Virus record (IMG/VR): IMGVR_UViG_3300010151_000180
Location: 1 to 23,310 of that record
Length of the DNA stretch: 23,310 bases
Origin: a virus
Reading direction: 5' to 3' (one strand)
In this document: piece by piece, positions 12,720 to 21,367 of the stretch
Layout: every line of letters starts with the position of its first letter
Numbering within the stretch: position 1 is the first letter of the stretch
Notes under the pieces: generated by a model
What the model saw: only the letters and a program-made list of their open reading frames with translations
Told to the model about the DNA's origin: nothing
The model's database searches: none
Made by a program: the position numbers and the translations under genes

Positions 12720-15700
12720 GGGTTAGGTCTTTTCTTAAAGGTGTCAAACTTAAGCCCTGTCAAATCTCTACCAATCCATTGGCCCACCGTATCAGCAAAC
12801 TGTTCTTCTGCTTTATTAAGTATAGATAGTTGTTGAGCTTTAAATGCTGATATCTGTAGGTTAAGTGAATCAATTAAGTCATCTCGACCTTTTACAGAGA
12901 GCTTCTTACCTGTGTATTGATCTTGTGTAGTAGTGCCAAGGGTTGATATTCTCTTGCGGAGTTTGCCTATCTCACCGTCAATATCCTTAATCGAACTTAA
13001 CACTGGATCGGCAGTAGCCGATAATGCTTGTTGTATAGGATCAGCGGGAACTTCTACAGTATTACCTTGAATTGGATCTTCGCCTGAGAATGTAGCGGCC
13101 CCACCAGGAGTTCCACTCAATACAGCATCTAGATCTTTCTTAGCTCTAGTAAGTGCATCTTTCTTTTGTATTACACTTCTAGCTATACTGTCATTCGGGT
13201 TAGGACGTAATGCTTTACCAAACAATGGTTGTAAGTATCGAGCCTGACGTAAAACATTTCTTCCTAATTCATCAAGAGCATATTCACCACGAGTAGCAAC
13301 TGACTCATCTATGCCTGGATTCATTGCTTCATATACAGCTATGCCTGTAGCTCCAGCAGCACCGAATAAGTCTTGTATTACAGCTACAACATCTTTATCG
13401 ACTTCGGCTCCTGTAAACTTAGCCTTACCGTAGTTACCTGTTACTCGTTCACCAGTAAGTAATGGCCTTCCTTCAAAGAAAGAGAATCCTGATCCATCTG
13501 TTTCATCAGGAATTATTCCCATTCGTAAGTCCATGTCCATAGAAGAACCTAATGCTGCAACTACTGGAGGTAATGGGATATCGAATACCCTACCAAGTCC
13601 AGCTAAGAAATGGTTGCCTTGATCAAGTCCAGATTCTGAAAGCCCAAATGCTGCTTCCATTCCATCTATTACTATCCCTCTTACCAAACTTATCTCAGGC
13701 ACTATTGGAATTAATATAGCTTCCCAAGGTGGCGCACCCGGTCTGAACACAATCATGTTGTTGTTGCGTTGGTCAGCAGTGAATCCTTTCCAATAGTAAT
13801 CTCTGTATGTCCACTGTTTAGAAGGATCAGCAGGGTCAGGAAAAGTTTTAGTAGGATCAAGGCTACTATTATATGCAACCTCTAATGCTGTTGGCGTACC
13901 AATTCCAGCAGTAAGTACCCCCATTGTTTTCGTCCAGCCAGCTTTCTTCATTGCTCTACCTAATGTAGAAAATGCTTGAAGCATTGCGCCAGAGAATGGA
14001 ATGGTAGCATTAACCGCTTTAGCTATTTCACTTGATCCTTGCAATCTAACATCACCAATCAAGTCGGCTGCTTCCCTTCGTGCTGTACGGATAGCATTAG
14101 GATTAGTCTCGCCAGCTAACTTTCTTAGTGTAACACCAACATTAGTGCCTTCATGTGCCGCAGCATTTAGATGTTTCCAAATCCTCCAGAACTGAGGTAG
14201 TACATTACCCCCATACACACTACTAATATAAGGAACTGTGTCTTCTAATATATTGGTAAGGTTGCCTGTGAATTCACTAGCGGCCAATGATGAAGCGGAT
14301 TTTCCTGTCTCACGTTCTATTGGATTTAGTAATGAACGCTCTACTCTACGAGTCAAAGCAGCATTAAATCCTTTGAGCCATTCGGGGCTTTGCCTACCTA
14401 ATGCAGTATTCCTAGCTATATTCTCTGCTGTAATGTCTGCTATATCTTGTGCTGTTCTAGTAGCTAGGATTTCCCAAGCCCCTCTAAATCCATCAGCCCA
14501 AACTTGTCCCGCTTCCTTACCAGATCCAATAAGGCTACTAAGAAACTTGCCATCTTTAGATTCAAACTTTAAGGCAGCATTAAGAGATCCCATACTGTTG
14601 TTATATATAAAAGATGTAGGCCCAAATGGAGAATACTTACCCGTAGTTAATTGGGTAAACATATTCTTAGTAGTATTACCAAACTTTAATAGCCTGTTAT
14701 GTAAGGCTGAATCAAACTCAAGTGCATTTTTAAGATGCTTATCAGGTACATAGAATCCGAAATAATCCCCCTTTCGTTGTACCCAAATCACATTATCCAT
14801 CTCAGCCATCATGTTAGGTGGAACAAGAGCATCTTCACCCAACCCGAACTTATCTTTAACTACTTTATCTCCAGAGTATTCTACGAACATATTGCCTCTG
14901 GCATTCTTGGGACTTGATAGGGATGCCTTACCTACAAACCTGACATTATCAATAGCATCATCAGGAACTATCTTTGAAACTTTAGGGACGTTTGCCTTAT
15001 CTAATGCAAGGCCAGTTAGTCTGCTCAATACATTCCATTGAGCCACAGATACATCAGTATGTTGCATAACTTGATGTGCATAGTTAGCAGTAGAATGGAA
15101 AATGTCTAATGGGTTTCTTATCCCTTTGCCATGATCTAATCCCTGTAACATCCAGTTAGATACGCCTCTAAGGTTCTTACCTTGGGTAGTATGGACTCCC
15201 ATATTAACTGCTAGACGTCTTACCCAACCGGCACGTTCTGTTATCTCTTTACCCGGAGTCCACAGAGACATCTTTTCCCCAAATTGTCCTGTCGTAAACT
15301 GACGCTTCCAGCCATTAGCAACTTCTTTACTCAAAGTTCCACGCTCTGCGGCATGATCAAGAATAGCCTCGTTCATCTTGACTAGATCTTTGTGCATCCT
15401 AACAAGTGCAGGATTAGCCATGAAGTCTTTCATCATCCTGTTTAATTCTGGATCGGTAACTGGATCTTTTGCTCCTCTCCACATTCCCGGCTTAGTACGA
15501 TCATCAAGTCCTCTACCACGAATACTACTTATTAAGTCATCTTGATCTCTTAGTATCATAGCTAACTCGTCGGCATCACCTTCCTTAAATGCTTTTTCTA
15601 AGCCAGTACCCTCAAGTAATCCTTTATTATCTCTTTTTATTGCATCCAAAGCAGTGGCACGATTACGGACAATGTTCTCGCGCATAGCCGCTATGCCATC

Positions 15701-17098
15701 AGTAAAGACCTGTTTATCAGTATCAGTTAATCTAGAGAATTGTTTAACAACTTCCTTCAACGAACGAACAGTTACTTCAGATCCTTGTCCAAAGACGCCA
15801 TCTTTAATCCATTGTTGAGTAGTCCCAAACGAATCAACAAACCCTTGTCCAGTTAGTTGGTCTATTTCTTTTTCGGGAACTCCTTGAGATCGTAAATACC
15901 GGGCTGTAACTTCCTGTTTATCAAATGCCTTACCAAAAACCTTGTTAGCTGTATCGGCTGCTACTCTTTTAGCCGCAGTCCACCCTGCACCAGCAACACT
16001 ATCTTTACCCACAGCAGGCGCACCAGCTTGTCTAGCTTTAGCCATGTCCTCTCTAATAGCATTAATGGATTCTTCTGCCCCACTAATCTTTCTAGTAGAC
16101 TTGGCACCTGTAACTGCTGGTATTCCTGTAATTGATTTAGCATGTCCGTATCTAGCAGCAGCAAATATACCAATAGCTGATGCACCAATCATCGCTGTGT
16201 TACGAATTATGTTACTAGTTTCAGCCTCTTCCGCAGCCTTATCAGCTTCAGCCATCCAAGGTCTTATTGCTGGAGGCACAACAGAAAGTTCTTCTGGAGA
16301 TATTTCTACTGAACTACCTAGATTAACTCCTTGAGCAAACTCTTCTGGACTTAACTCAACTTCACCAGTTAATTGATCATCACCAGCCCCGCCACCAAGA
16401 GTATCATCTCCAACACTCCCACTAATGATCTCTGATTCTGGAGTAGATTCTGGAGTAATGCCTTCAATAGCTTCTTTAGAAAGCATAAGAGGCATTTCTG
16501 GATTGTCCATATAGCCTCTAATACCTTGCTCGATACCTGTACCTATTCCTAACTGTGCGCCAGCGCGGCCAACATTACCTTTATGTAAGTAAGTTCCCTC
16601 AGTCATTTTGCCGAGCAACTTATCTCTGTGAGGATATTTAGATTTCTTGGTGTACTTAACCATAGGAGTTAGAACATTCCCAACACCCCTAGCAAATCCA
16701 GCAGCCTTACTAGCACCACCAAGAGCAGTAAAACCGGGAATAGGAATAAGACTAGCAGCTAAACGAGCAGCTTGATCTTCTGTAGATACGGGTTCTTGTA
16801 TTCCGAGAGCCTCATTAACCCAATTCCTGCCGCCAATACCTTTTTCTAGTAGCCATCTATCGGCTCCTTCAGACAAGGCTTCATTAAAATTATCTCCGAT
16901 TCCTTTATCGCCGGTCATAGTATTCCAACCAGCTTGAATACCAGCACCAGCAAGTCCTAGTAATGCAGGAATACCTGTAGCAATATCTGATAATCCAGCA
17001 ACAGCCTGTTTGCCGGGATCACTACGTCTAATAGTGCCAGCTTTGAACTCTTCTTCTGAGAGTTCTATAGCATTTTCTAGGTCTGGTGCATCAGCCAT
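12716..17098 (-). CDS. Giant virion-type protein (probable internal/DNA-ejection, LPD38-like)
   Basis: 1460 residues, last gene of the minus-strand operon. N-terminal hydrophobic Gly/Ala segments (about 32-57 and 293-318) could be membrane-active. An acidic linker (about 205-270) holds two copies of an EEF-type motif around an RTX-like block GGGAGDDQL, with a third copy near residue 12. The middle and C-terminal half contain SPFGPTSFIYNNSMGSLNAA (about 823-842), TIPFSGAMLQAFSTLGRAM and DQRNNNMIVFRPGAPPWEAI (about 1110-1130), the aromatic/Asn pattern I associate with LPD38-type large polyvalent proteins of phages. A coiled-coil tail follows. Length and operon position match the large internal virion proteins of podoviruses, which cross the host envelope during ejection. 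No lytic transglycosylase motif seen. No strong ribosome site. Confidence 0.7.
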   Translation of the reverse strand: MADAPDLENAIELSEEEFKAGTIRRSDPGKQAVAGLSDIATGIPALLGLAGAGIQAGWNTMTGDKGIGDNFNEALSEGADRWLLEKGIGGRNWVNEALGIQEPVSTEDQAARLAASLIPIPGFTALGGASKAAGFARGVGNVLTPMVKYTKKSKYPHRDKLLGKMTEGTYLHKGNVGRAGAQLGIGTGIEQGIRGYMDNPEMPLMLSKEAIEGITPESTPESEIISGSVGDDTLGGGAGDDQLTGEVELSPEEFAQGVNLGSSVEISPEELSVVPPAIRPWMAEADKAAEEAETSNIIRNTAMIGASAIGIFAAARYGHAKSITGIPAVTGAKSTRKISGAEESINAIREDMAKARQAGAPAVGKDSVAGAGWTAAKRVAADTANKVFGKAFDKQEVTARYLRSQGVPEKEIDQLTGQGFVDSFGTTQQWIKDGVFGQGSEVTVRSLKEVVKQFSRLTDTDKQVFTDGIAAMRENIVRNRATALDAIKRDNKGLLEGTGLEKAFKEGDADELAMILRDQDDLISSIRGRGLDDRTKPGMWRGAKDPVTDPELNRMMKDFMANPALVRMHKDLVKMNEAILDHAAERGTLSKEVANGWKRQFTTGQFGEKMSLWTPGKEITERAGWVRRLAVNMGVHTTQGKNLRGVSNWMLQGLDHGKGIRNPLDIFHSTANYAHQVMQHTDVSVAQWNVLSRLTGLALDKANVPKVSKIVPDDAIDNVRFVGKASLSSPKNARGNMFVEYSGDKVVKDKFGLGEDALVPPNMMAEMDNVIWVQRKGDYFGFYVPDKHLKNALEFDSALHNRLLKFGNTTKNMFTQLTTGKYSPFGPTSFIYNNSMGSLNAALKFESKDGKFLSSLIGSGKEAGQVWADGFRGAWEILATRTAQDIADITAENIARNTALGRQSPEWLKGFNAALTRRVERSLLNPIERETGKSASSLAASEFTGNLTNILEDTVPYISSVYGGNVLPQFWRIWKHLNAAAHEGTNVGVTLRKLAGETNPNAIRTARREAADLIGDVRLQGSSEIAKAVNATIPFSGAMLQAFSTLGRAMKKAGWTKTMGVLTAGIGTPTALEVAYNSSLDPTKTFPDPADPSKQWTYRDYYWKGFTADQRNNNMIVFRPGAPPWEAILIPIVPEISLVRGIVIDGMEAAFGLSESGLDQGNHFLAGLGRVFDIPLPPVVAALGSSMDMDLRMGIIPDETDGSGFSFFEGRPLLTGERVTGNYGKAKFTGAEVDKDVVAVIQDLFGAAGATGIAVYEAMNPGIDESVATRGEYALDELGRNVLRQARYLQPLFGKALRPNPNDSIARSVIQKKDALTRAKKDLDAVLSGTPGGAATFSGEDPIQGNTVEVPADPIQQALSATADPVLSSIKDIDGEIGKLRKRISTLGTTTQDQYTGKKLSVKGRDDLIDSLNLQISAFKAQQLSILNKAEEQFADTVGQWIGRDLTGLKFDTFKKRPNP

Positions 17099-17100
17099 GA

Positions 17101-17808
17101 TTATTCGGGATCAGGAATAAATCGGTACTTACCAGCAACCCCATAAACCCTGCCACTTTGTCTAGTTTTGGGGTTATACCAAGGAATTCCTTGAGGGGGA
17201 ATATCATCAGGTTGAGGAGCCGATACTTTATTAGCTTTAGCTGCGTCAACTGTTGCTGTAGTTGCATCAGGAGCTTTGGTTTGTACTTTTTTTGATTGCT
17301 TTCTTTTTCTTTTCGCAAACGGGCTAAGTGGTTTATTATCTGGAGCAACAATATCATCTATTGTAACGTCATCTTGTAGAGTTGTTTTGCCTAACCTAGC
17401 AGCTTGTCCACCAGGAAATTCAGATGGCCTAAGTCCTATTGTGGGTAAGTCTTGTATTGTAGTTCCAGCAGTTAGTTTAGGACCGACACCAGCACGGAAT
17501 AAGTTAGCTAATCCGGGAGCAAACTTACCAATTTCTACAGCAGTTTGTAGTCTCTTCAATCCAGCTTGTTGATCAGGATTATACATACCTGTTTCAGCTT
17601 GGTCAGGACTAAGTCCATAACCAAGTTGAAATGCTGTATTCCTTAATGTGTCTGCACCTTTACGTCTTTGAAGATCCATCGCACCACTAGTTTTTAGGCG
17701 TTGCAATGCCTCACCAGATGCTAAAGCTCTAGTATCTTTAGCAGTTTGCGCTGACGTATCAGGAGTAGGTGCAGACAGTAACTTAAATGGAAGCATCATA
17801 TCAGACAT
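17101..17808 (-). CDS. Hypothetical virion-type protein
   Basis: 235 residues, two bases before the giant gene, with GAAGGG eight bases before its ATG. The N-terminal half is helical with Ala, Gln and Arg (TAKDTRALASGEALQRLKTS). The middle is Gly/Pro-rich and the last 100 residues are Lys/Pro/Thr-rich and disordered (KPLSPFAKRKRKQSKK near residue 160), ending in an aromatic PWYNPKTRQSGRVYG strand. No family recognised. Its place between two probable ejection-type proteins suggests a minor virion component. The basic linker could contact packaged DNA. Confidence 0.6.
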   Translation of the reverse strand: MSDMMLPFKLLSAPTPDTSAQTAKDTRALASGEALQRLKTSGAMDLQRRKGADTLRNTAFQLGYGLSPDQAETGMYNPDQQAGLKRLQTAVEIGKFAPGLANLFRAGVGPKLTAGTTIQDLPTIGLRPSEFPGGQAARLGKTTLQDDVTIDDIVAPDNKPLSPFAKRKRKQSKKVQTKAPDATTATVDAAKANKVSAPQPDDIPPQGIPWYNPKTRQSGRVYGVAGKYRFIPDPE

Positions 17809-17810
17809 GA

Positions 17811-18641
17811 TTACGGCCCTTCATTCCCTACTTGCCTACCAGCTAGTGCAGCAATAAGTTTATTTTGATGATCCCAATACTTTTGATCAGCCGCAGCCAT
17901 TCTATCTCTAGCTGCCATGTCGGTAAAATAATTACCCGCAGCTTTAAATCCTAATGCTCCACTCATATCAGGAATAGAGGCTGGTGGTGGGGTACTATAT
18001 ATAGCTTGTGATGCCAAACCTCCCGGAGTCTTGTCAGTAAATCCCGGAGCCGGTGCTTGTGGACGGTTCAAGTTCTGAATGTCAGTTAATCTTGCACGAT
18101 CAGCAGTTCCTTGTTGGTTAAACAAGTTAAGTGCATCTATATCAGCAGTTTCAAACTGTCTATAAGCTGGTGCAAGTTTACCAGCCAACCTTCCAAGATC
18201 ATTAGTGGATGGAATGCCACTACTAGTCTGCCTATCTCTAGCAGTTAAGTTATTAATCTGATCCATAAAGTTAGCTCTGCCACGATTAGTATCTCTCGAT
18301 AGATAATCTTTAGCTGAACCTATAGACCCAAATGTTGGTGCAGCAGTAGCAGTTTGATTAAAGTTATCTGCCCTTGCTACATCACCTACTGCCATTTTCC
18401 TTCTAGCTTCAGCAGCAGCTTCACCCGCAGGACCGAAACTTACATCAAATCCACCTTCGGGAGTTCTAGTTGTACTAGAAAATGGAGTGTCACCTGTTAG
18501 AGCTTGTAGGGATTTCTCCTGATTAGCAGCGGCAGCAGCAATGTTAGCTTCATTAGCAGCAGTCTGGGCTTTAGAAGCATCTCTTCCAGCTAACCAATTA
18601 AGTCCAGCACCTACTACTGGGGCGATCCACTGAGCAACCAT
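17811..18641 (-). CDS. Probable internal virion protein, T7 gp14-like layout
   Basis: 276 residues. The N-terminus WIAPVVGAGLNWLAGRDASKA followed by a long Ala/Gln/Asn helix (NEANIAAAAANQEKSL) resembles the N-terminal hydrophobic-then-coiled layout of T7 gp14 and other phage ejection proteins; this is an architectural resemblance, not a sequence match. The middle is Thr/Gly/Pro-rich; the C-terminus is a charged helix (DRMAAADQKYWDHQNKLIAALAG). It is two bases before the next gene and shares the operon with the giant protein. Likely a small ejection or internal core protein. Ribosome site weak (GGAG ten bases upstream). Confidence 0.6.
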   Translation of the reverse strand: MVAQWIAPVVGAGLNWLAGRDASKAQTAANEANIAAAAANQEKSLQALTGDTPFSSTTRTPEGGFDVSFGPAGEAAAEARRKMAVGDVARADNFNQTATAAPTFGSIGSAKDYLSRDTNRGRANFMDQINNLTARDRQTSSGIPSTNDLGRLAGKLAPAYRQFETADIDALNLFNQQGTADRARLTDIQNLNRPQAPAPGFTDKTPGGLASQAIYSTPPPASIPDMSGALGFKAAGNYFTDMAARDRMAAADQKYWDHQNKLIAALAGRQVGNEGP

Positions 18642-18643
18642 AA

Positions 18644-20410
18644 TTAAAACACTCCACTTCCACGGGAACCAAGTCCTCGTTTATCTCTACTAGTTCCAAC
18701 TCCACTCTCTCTTTCTGCTAATGCATCAAGAAAACTCGGCGCACCACTTACCATGCCTTGTTGTCTTCCACCTTCTTGTAGTGCTGATACTGCACTAAAT
18801 AGTGGGTCTGTTCCTACTGCTTCCGATACTCGTCCAGGCAACTCGCCAACAGTTGTAGTTAAGTAGTCTCTAGCTTGGTCAGTGAATGGAGTAACATCGA
18901 ACAATTCATCTCCGAGTTTGTATCCTTGTGCAGCTTCTAGTGCTGACCCTCTAATAGCATCAATTCCACTTCCAGCTTCACTTCTAACACCACCAAGTAT
19001 ATCATCCAGCCTACTTTGTACGTCTGACCCTTGTGATAATAGACTTTCACTAGCTAAACGTCCACCTCTAGGACTTAACTGCCCCCGTGATCCAGCCCTA
19101 GCAATAACATCTTGTGCGCCACTTAACTTCTGGCCGTATATATTTTCCGCAACTTTACTAAATGCGTCAGGATTAAATATGTCAGTCTCAAATCCTTGAG
19201 GAAATGCTTGATTTATTGCTTGCACTCCTTGGCCGCGGAGTTCTACGTCCTTGTTAAATAAGGCTTCATCAGCGAAGGCTCTACCAATCTTTTCGTTGAG
19301 CATCGAATCGAAATCTTGTCCAGCTTCGAACTTATCAAAGATGCCTTTCGAACGATCTCTAGCTGCTTGTGCAAATCCTCGGTCAGTAAATCCTCTTTCG
19401 CCTACTACTGCATCAATACCTCTAATAGCATTTTCATAAGCTGTTAGAGCAGCCAATGGATCTACTTCTGGAATGTTACCGTAATTAGGATCTTGTAAGA
19501 ATCTGTAGATAGCGTCTATATTTCCTGCCTCTGGATTCTCACTTGGCGGTCCCGGATCAGGTGGGCCAAAAGTAAGTCCTGAAAACAGTCCCGGCATTTG
19601 TGCTGGTATATCTGATCCTAAATCTGAAAACTTGTTCGGCCCCAAACTAGGGTCCAAAGGATCTATATTAGCTGGTGTAGTGCCAAAAAGGTCATTAATT
19701 TTATCTATAGCATTACGTTCAATTCTATTCGTTTCTTGGGGAAAACCAATTCTGCCTCCCCATTGCGCTCCCATACCGATACCTGGGAAAGCAGAAAGCA
19801 GACTATAAATTCCTTCTCCGACTGATGTGGCGGGTTGTGGTGGCCCTCCGGGACCGTAAGTATCCCACTCATTACGTAAATATTCTGGTGGATGGTGAAT
19901 GGGTGAGTCTGGTGGCGAAGTTAGCCCAAAATCAGGGTGGCCTGTAACACCTCCAGCTATAGGATCACCAGTTCCAAGTTGATTAACTGGTCTGCCATAT
20001 CCCCCCGCAGAGTCTTTGGACATTGTTTTGAGTGCAGCTATTAATGCATCTCTTCCTGTAAGATCAGATTTTTCGAATTTGCGTCCATCTATGGACCTTT
20101 TTCCATCTATGAAATCTAAGATGTCATCGGTTTTCTTTTCTGCATCTTCACGAGTATATGAAGGATCAAATGCCGAAAAACGGCCACCAACGTCATATCC
20201 AATACTACTTAACTGATCTACTAAATCTTGTACTTGTGCAGCTTGGGCAGCTTGTTCGGCAGCAATACTAGCAGCTTGTTGAGCTTCTTGTGCCGCAGTC
20301 ATACCTGAGAATCCGGGAGGACTTCCTCCTCCGAGATCAGGCCCACGACCTGCATCAAACCCTTGAACCCCAGCAGGGTTACTAAACTCTTCAAAACTTT
20401 CCCAAGACAT
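18644..20410 (-). CDS. Hypothetical large virion-type protein (588 aa)
   Basis: The first third is Gly/Pro/Ala-rich, with a helix made of AAQ repeats (TAAQEAQQAASIAAEQAAQAA, about residues 38-58) and a long low-complexity GP-rich stretch (about 140-300). The second half is helical and better ordered, with QDVIARAGSRGQLSPRGGRL (about 442-461) and 'SLLSQGSDVQSRLDDILGG', which look like repeated amphipathic helices. Ends in basic GTSRDKRGLGSRGSGVF. TAGGTAGG lies upstream of the ATG. No family recognised. Position between lysozyme and two ejection-type proteins suggests a structural or core protein. I see no enzyme motif. Confidence 0.6.
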   Translation of the reverse strand: MSWESFEEFSNPAGVQGFDAGRGPDLGGGSPPGFSGMTAAQEAQQAASIAAEQAAQAAQVQDLVDQLSSIGYDVGGRFSAFDPSYTREDAEKKTDDILDFIDGKRSIDGRKFEKSDLTGRDALIAALKTMSKDSAGGYGRPVNQLGTGDPIAGGVTGHPDFGLTSPPDSPIHHPPEYLRNEWDTYGPGGPPQPATSVGEGIYSLLSAFPGIGMGAQWGGRIGFPQETNRIERNAIDKINDLFGTTPANIDPLDPSLGPNKFSDLGSDIPAQMPGLFSGLTFGPPDPGPPSENPEAGNIDAIYRFLQDPNYGNIPEVDPLAALTAYENAIRGIDAVVGERGFTDRGFAQAARDRSKGIFDKFEAGQDFDSMLNEKIGRAFADEALFNKDVELRGQGVQAINQAFPQGFETDIFNPDAFSKVAENIYGQKLSGAQDVIARAGSRGQLSPRGGRLASESLLSQGSDVQSRLDDILGGVRSEAGSGIDAIRGSALEAAQGYKLGDELFDVTPFTDQARDYLTTTVGELPGRVSEAVGTDPLFSAVSALQEGGRQQGMVSGAPSFLDALAERESGVGTSRDKRGLGSRGSGVF

Positions 20411-20421
20411 ATCTAACCTAC

Positions 20422-20868
20422 CTATACAGCCAAGAACAATTCACGTTCTTTAGCTCTGCGTTTTACTAAGCCTTTAAGTATTCTACCACCCGCCCTTCTC
20501 CACTTAGGAAACTCATCAGCGGCACCTTCGTACGAACCTCTATTTAATTTCATTCTTAATGTACTTCTTTGAAAGTTCCCACTTCCTATATTGTATATTA
20601 TAGAAGCAAGACTTGAGTACATATTCTCAGTTAACTCAGCAGTAACTAGTTTCCTAATTGCATGATCAACATGCTTTAACTCTCTTAGTAACAGTAACTC
20701 TCCATGACCTTTATCTATCTTCTTATGGTTCATGTTAACTTTGTCACCATTAATATCCCAAGTAGAACCAAAGCCTATAGTAGCAATACCCGCAGGACAT
20801 TTATAAGGGCGGCTTGACCACCCTTCGTAGTACTTAATAATGTCTAATCCTGCTTCGTTTATCTTCAT
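20422..20868 (-). CDS. Endolysin, GH24 phage lysozyme
   Basis: 148 residues with the family's catalytic array: Glu15 (YYEGW), Cys24 in the PYKCPAGIATIGFG motif (the D/C position) and Thr30, matching the E-(8)-D/C-(5)-T pattern of T4/P22-type muramidases. Cuts the NAM-NAG beta-1,4 bond of peptidoglycan. There is no signal peptide or SAR anchor, so export depends on the holin upstream in the operon. The start overlaps the holin stop by four bases (ATGA). The length (148) is typical of R-type lysozymes. The C-terminal half RRAGGRILKGLVKRRAKERELFL is the usual basic 'R..G..L.GLV.RR..E' end. Confidence 0.92.
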   Translation of the reverse strand: MKINEAGLDIIKYYEGWSSRPYKCPAGIATIGFGSTWDINGDKVNMNHKKIDKGHGELLLLRELKHVDHAIRKLVTAELTENMYSSLASIIYNIGSGNFQRSTLRMKLNRGSYEGAADEFPKWRRAGGRILKGLVKRRAKERELFLAV

Positions 20869-21302
20869 TTTCTGTTAAAACTTCTCTGACCAAACCAGAA
20901 AGAAACAACAGCAGCCCAGACAGCTTGGAACTCATCATTCCAAATCATCTTGTACTGTTCCATTGTTATCCAATCAGCATTAACACAAACAGAAAGTGCA
21001 GCGAACTCAATGAATAAACAGTATGTTATTATTGGTCTAACTGAAGAACTAAGATTAATAACCCACTGACTAGACTTAGCAGTTATTGTTGCGTGTTCTT
21101 TATGTAATGTCTCAGTCTCTCGGATATCTGCGTCGATATCCATCATCTGCATCTTCTGCTTTCCAATCTGCAACTGTTGATCTAGTTGCTTATCCATCAT
21201 GGAAAGTTCGTGAGCTTGATCTCTTTTCTCTTCAAAGAAGTTAAGTACCTTTGGAAGAAAGGAAGTACCAAAACCAAGGACTGATCCGACAAGAGATAAC
21301 AT
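20865..21302 (-). CDS. Holin, 3TM/GTA-holin-like
   Basis: 145 residues. An amphipathic N-terminal helix (residues 1-23, VGSVLGFGTSFLPKVLNFF), a charged coiled-coil linker (24-75, EEKRDQAHELSMMDKQLDQQ) and a C-terminal membrane part: WVINLSSSVRPIITYCLFIEFAAL (about 80-103) then FQAVWAAVVSFWFGQRSFNR (about 124-144). The 'S.RP.ITY' and 'FWFG.R' motifs match phage proteins annotated as 3TM holins. It would form inner-membrane holes that release the cytoplasmic lysozyme encoded next. SD GGGGAG is seven bases upstream and lies within the 20-aa ORF, whose stop overlaps this start (TAATG). Confidence 0.82.
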   Translation of the reverse strand: MLSLVGSVLGFGTSFLPKVLNFFEEKRDQAHELSMMDKQLDQQLQIGKQKMQMMDIDADIRETETLHKEHATITAKSSQWVINLSSSVRPIITYCLFIEFAALSVCVNADWITMEQYKMIWNDEFQAVWAAVVSFWFGQRSFNRK

Positions 21303-21364
21303 TATAAAACTCCCCAGAGTATCGGGACTGCTGCACTAAGAACTAATAAGGTTAATCCGACCAT
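21302..21364 (-). CDS. 20-residue hydrophobic peptide in the lysis cassette
   Basis: A complete tiny gene: ATG at 21364-21362, 20 codons, TAA at 21304-21302. Upstream on the minus strand AAAGGA stands seven bases before the ATG. The preceding gene's TAA ends three bases before the ATG, and its own TAA overlaps the holin ATG (TAATG), so it is inserted exactly between two genes in a coupled frame. The peptide begins MVGLTLLVLSAAVPILW and contains no charged residue, so it would be almost wholly membrane-embedded. Likely role is a small membrane partner of the holin (antiholin or lysis timer) or simply a spacer ORF that couples translation. No homology claimed. Confidence 0.6.
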   Translation of the reverse strand: MVGLTLLVLSAAVPILWGVL

Positions 21365-21367
21365 TAC

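Noticed and set aside
12700-12740. Bidirectional terminator at the convergent junction
   Set aside because: The best stem is imperfect (4 bp, mismatch, 2 bp) and has only a short T-run; too weak to claim.
14238-14753. 171-codon plus-strand frame within the giant gene
   Set aside because: Lies antisense to a long, continuous reading frame with recognisable motifs; a shadow frame.
17091-17357. 88-codon minus-strand frame overlapping the 235-aa gene
   Set aside because: Out of frame with a better-supported long gene; rich in Leu/Lys as expected for a shadow of a Lys/Pro-rich segment.
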